Positions 62,820-64,000 of a DNA stretch of 64,000 nt are shown piece by piece. Position 1 is the first letter of the stretch, and each line of letters opens with the position of its first letter. Under the pieces are notes generated by a model that had not been told where the DNA came from, searched no databases, and saw only the letters and a program-made list of their open reading frames with translations. This DNA comes from Thalassoroseus pseudoceratinae. Its GTDB lineage: Bacteria > Planctomycetota > Planctomycetia > Planctomycetales > Planctomycetaceae. A program made the translations under genes and the position numbers. The stretch is from contig NZ_JAALXT010000001.1 of assembly GCF_011634775.1 (NCBI RefSeq), positions 806,001-870,000 of the forward strand. The letters run 5' to 3'.

Positions 62820-64000
62820 ATGCTGACCACCGTTTTCCGTTCCGAGCGATCGCGGTTTGTCGCCAGCATCATAAGCATGGGATGTCTGTGTTTGCTCAGC
62901 GCCTGTGCCATGCCAGGCGGATCGAGCAACGAGCGTGACCCATTCTTGTCGACGAATCCGGCCGGAAAATCGGAACAATCCGATTCGATGGCGTCCGCTC
63001 AGGTGGTCAAGGGAATCGCGCTCAAGAAAACCAATGAAGTCACGTCGGTGGACGGTCCCAATGCGTCTCCGTTGGGCGGTGTGTGGGCGAATCCCACGGA
63101 CACCCGAATCGTAGACTCCACTGTCACTGCAACGAGCACTGCCGAAGGTGCTGAAGATGCAGGAACCGTCGTGCTGGCTCAGTCGACGGAACAGCCCGCA
63201 GCACCAACCGTGCAACGCTACTCACAAGACGCCCGAGTTCCCCTCGCTGGCGTTGGTGGTGCCTTCTGTCCGCCATGTGAGGGGCCGATGGTGTGTGCCC
63301 CATCGTGCGAGTCACGAATCTACAAGGATGAATACCTCTGCGACGGTGGTGATCGCGGTTATCCGATCCACTATGACGACTATAATCGCCAAGGCTTGGA
63401 AACCGAGGACACGATCGCGGAATACGTTGATACCTCCGGTGAATTTCAGGTGAAAGCTAGCAACCGTGTGTGCGTGTATGCTCCACGGTTTGCCGCGATG
63501 CGGACGATTGATACTCCCGTCACGGACATCGGTTTCGCTGGTGTGGCCAGTGCCGACCGAGCCACTCGCACCGGCGGACTGCTCGCCAACACCGGCTTCC
63601 ACACGCAAACGCAACAGACTCCCGCGATCGGCGTCAACATGCGAACCAAAGCAAGTGGCGTGGATGTTCCCGTCGGTTCGGGTGACTTGGATCAGAACAT
63701 CAATCTCGGCGAATACTCTCGCTACCGCAGCGGACACCAAGAGATTTCGTTCCTCGCCAGCGGCATCCTGAACGAGACGGAATCCGCTTGGCTTGCGAAA
63801 CGAATCCAAGCCGCCGTCGAGTGGTCGCAAGTCCAGTTCCCGCAAATCACGGGACGCACTCAAGCCGCTCAACAAGTGCACGCCGAGTTCAAACCCGAAG
63901 AGATGGTGGGAGTCGAAGACGAAGGAAACGGCGAACTTCGCATCGTCAAAATGGCCGATCGACAAGAGGCATTGCCGGGCGACGTCATCACGTTTACACT
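62820..64000 (+). CDS. Large surface lipoprotein (partial, runs off the window)
   Basis: An ATG at 62820 (GAGAGG upstream) opens a frame without a stop to the window edge, 393 residues so far. The lipobox is CLCLLSACAM (Cys near 26). A long Ser/Thr/Ala-rich region and two clusters of Cys (FCPPCEGPMVCAPSCE, about 140-155, and a later CDGG) follow. Folded beta-type sequence then leads to ALPGDVITFTL at the edge, which resembles the opening of a DUF11 surface repeat. Proteins of this kind with DUF11 repeats are often very long in planctomycetes. The remainder lies outside the window. Confidence 0.75.
   Translation, partial: MLTTVFRSERSRFVASIISMGCLCLLSACAMPGGSSNERDPFLSTNPAGKSEQSDSMASAQVVKGIALKKTNEVTSVDGPNASPLGGVWANPTDTRIVDSTVTATSTAEGAEDAGTVVLAQSTEQPAAPTVQRYSQDARVPLAGVGGAFCPPCEGPMVCAPSCESRIYKDEYLCDGGDRGYPIHYDDYNRQGLETEDTIAEYVDTSGEFQVKASNRVCVYAPRFAAMRTIDTPVTDIGFAGVASADRATRTGGLLANTGFHTQTQQTPAIGVNMRTKASGVDVPVGSGDLDQNINLGEYSRYRSGHQEISFLASGILNETESAWLAKRIQAAVEWSQVQFPQITGRTQAAQQVHAEFKPEEMVGVEDEGNGELRIVKMADRQEALPGDVITFT

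Noticed and set aside
1-64000. CRISPR arrays, prophage, IS transposases, tRNA or rRNA genes
   Set aside because: No regularly spaced repeats, phage structural genes, transposase frames or RNA gene signatures were seen on reading both strands, though short tRNAs could be missed by eye.

Overview
The window looks like chromosomal DNA of a planctomycete (Planctomycetes, probably Planctomycetaceae sensu lato). This rests on the gene families present, not on any search: DUF1559, DUF1080 and DUF1573 proteins, a type I sulfatase, planctomycete-type ECF sigma factors with FecR or zinc-finger partners, tetrahydromethanopterin C1 genes (fae, mtdB), many secreted low-complexity proteins, and a bacterial microcompartment (BMC) operon of the Planctomycetes-Verrucomicrobia (PVM) type. 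Only two genes are cut, one at each edge. I saw no rRNA, tRNA, CRISPR array or prophage.

Layout. 1-4.7 kb: an HlyD-type membrane fusion protein (partial) divergent from a TolC-like outer-membrane efflux lipoprotein, then a Met/Gln-rich secreted protein and a deoxyhypusine-synthase-like enzyme. 5.07-15.6 kb: the BMC operon, all on +: a perfect 13-bp inverted repeat, DeoR regulator, PduL phosphotransacylase, two hexameric shell proteins, a divergent acetate kinase, three EutN/CcmL pentamer proteins, a four-helix membrane protein, CoA-acylating aldehyde dehydrogenase, a degenerate RpiB-like protein with a targeting peptide, class II aldolase, a lactate/malate-type dehydrogenase and a class-I-aldolase-like barrel. 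The expected chemistry is fuculose- or rhamnulose-1-phosphate -> DHAP + lactaldehyde -> lactyl-CoA -> lactyl-phosphate -> lactate + ATP. Sugar isomerases and kinases are not in the window.

15.6-24.5 kb: a zinc-ribbon protein, DUF1573 and DUF1080 proteins, a gene with an apparent single-base frameshift, two adjacent membrane-linked GTPases, and a sigma factor/FecR/DUF309 operon. 24.5-32 kb: a large DUF1559 fusion protein, a lipoprotein, a GT39-like membrane glycosyltransferase and an NAD-sugar epimerase. 32-38 kb: a triple-hairpin leader candidate, two tandem Flp-pilin-like proteins (one with a His-rich tail), an inverse-autotransporter-like barrel/beta-helix protein and a Cys/Pro-rich secreted protein. 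38-41.5 kb: a sulfatase, then a beta-trefoil protein flanked by two copies of a 114-bp repeat, with a REP/MITE-like palindrome beside the first copy.

41.4-53.2 kb: a methyltransferase, an ECF sigma/anti-sigma pair, mtdB and fae, a ROK kinase, the ppx-ppk1 polyphosphate pair, leuB and a class III aminotransferase. 53.3-59.2 kb: a Gfo/Idh/MocA oxidoreductase divergent from a GntR regulator, a sugar isomerase/epimerase, a Trm112-like protein, an exported methyltransferase and a FabZ-like dehydratase. 59.3-64 kb: a LolA-like secreted protein and a run of three cell-surface proteins, two of which share a domain; the last runs off the window.

The strongest candidates for new biology are inside the BMC operon: an RpiB-fold protein that has lost key catalytic residues but carries a cargo signal, a second class-I-aldolase-like candidate cargo, an acetate kinase with altered active-site motifs, and a dehydrogenase with Arg rather than Gln at the substrate-specificity position.
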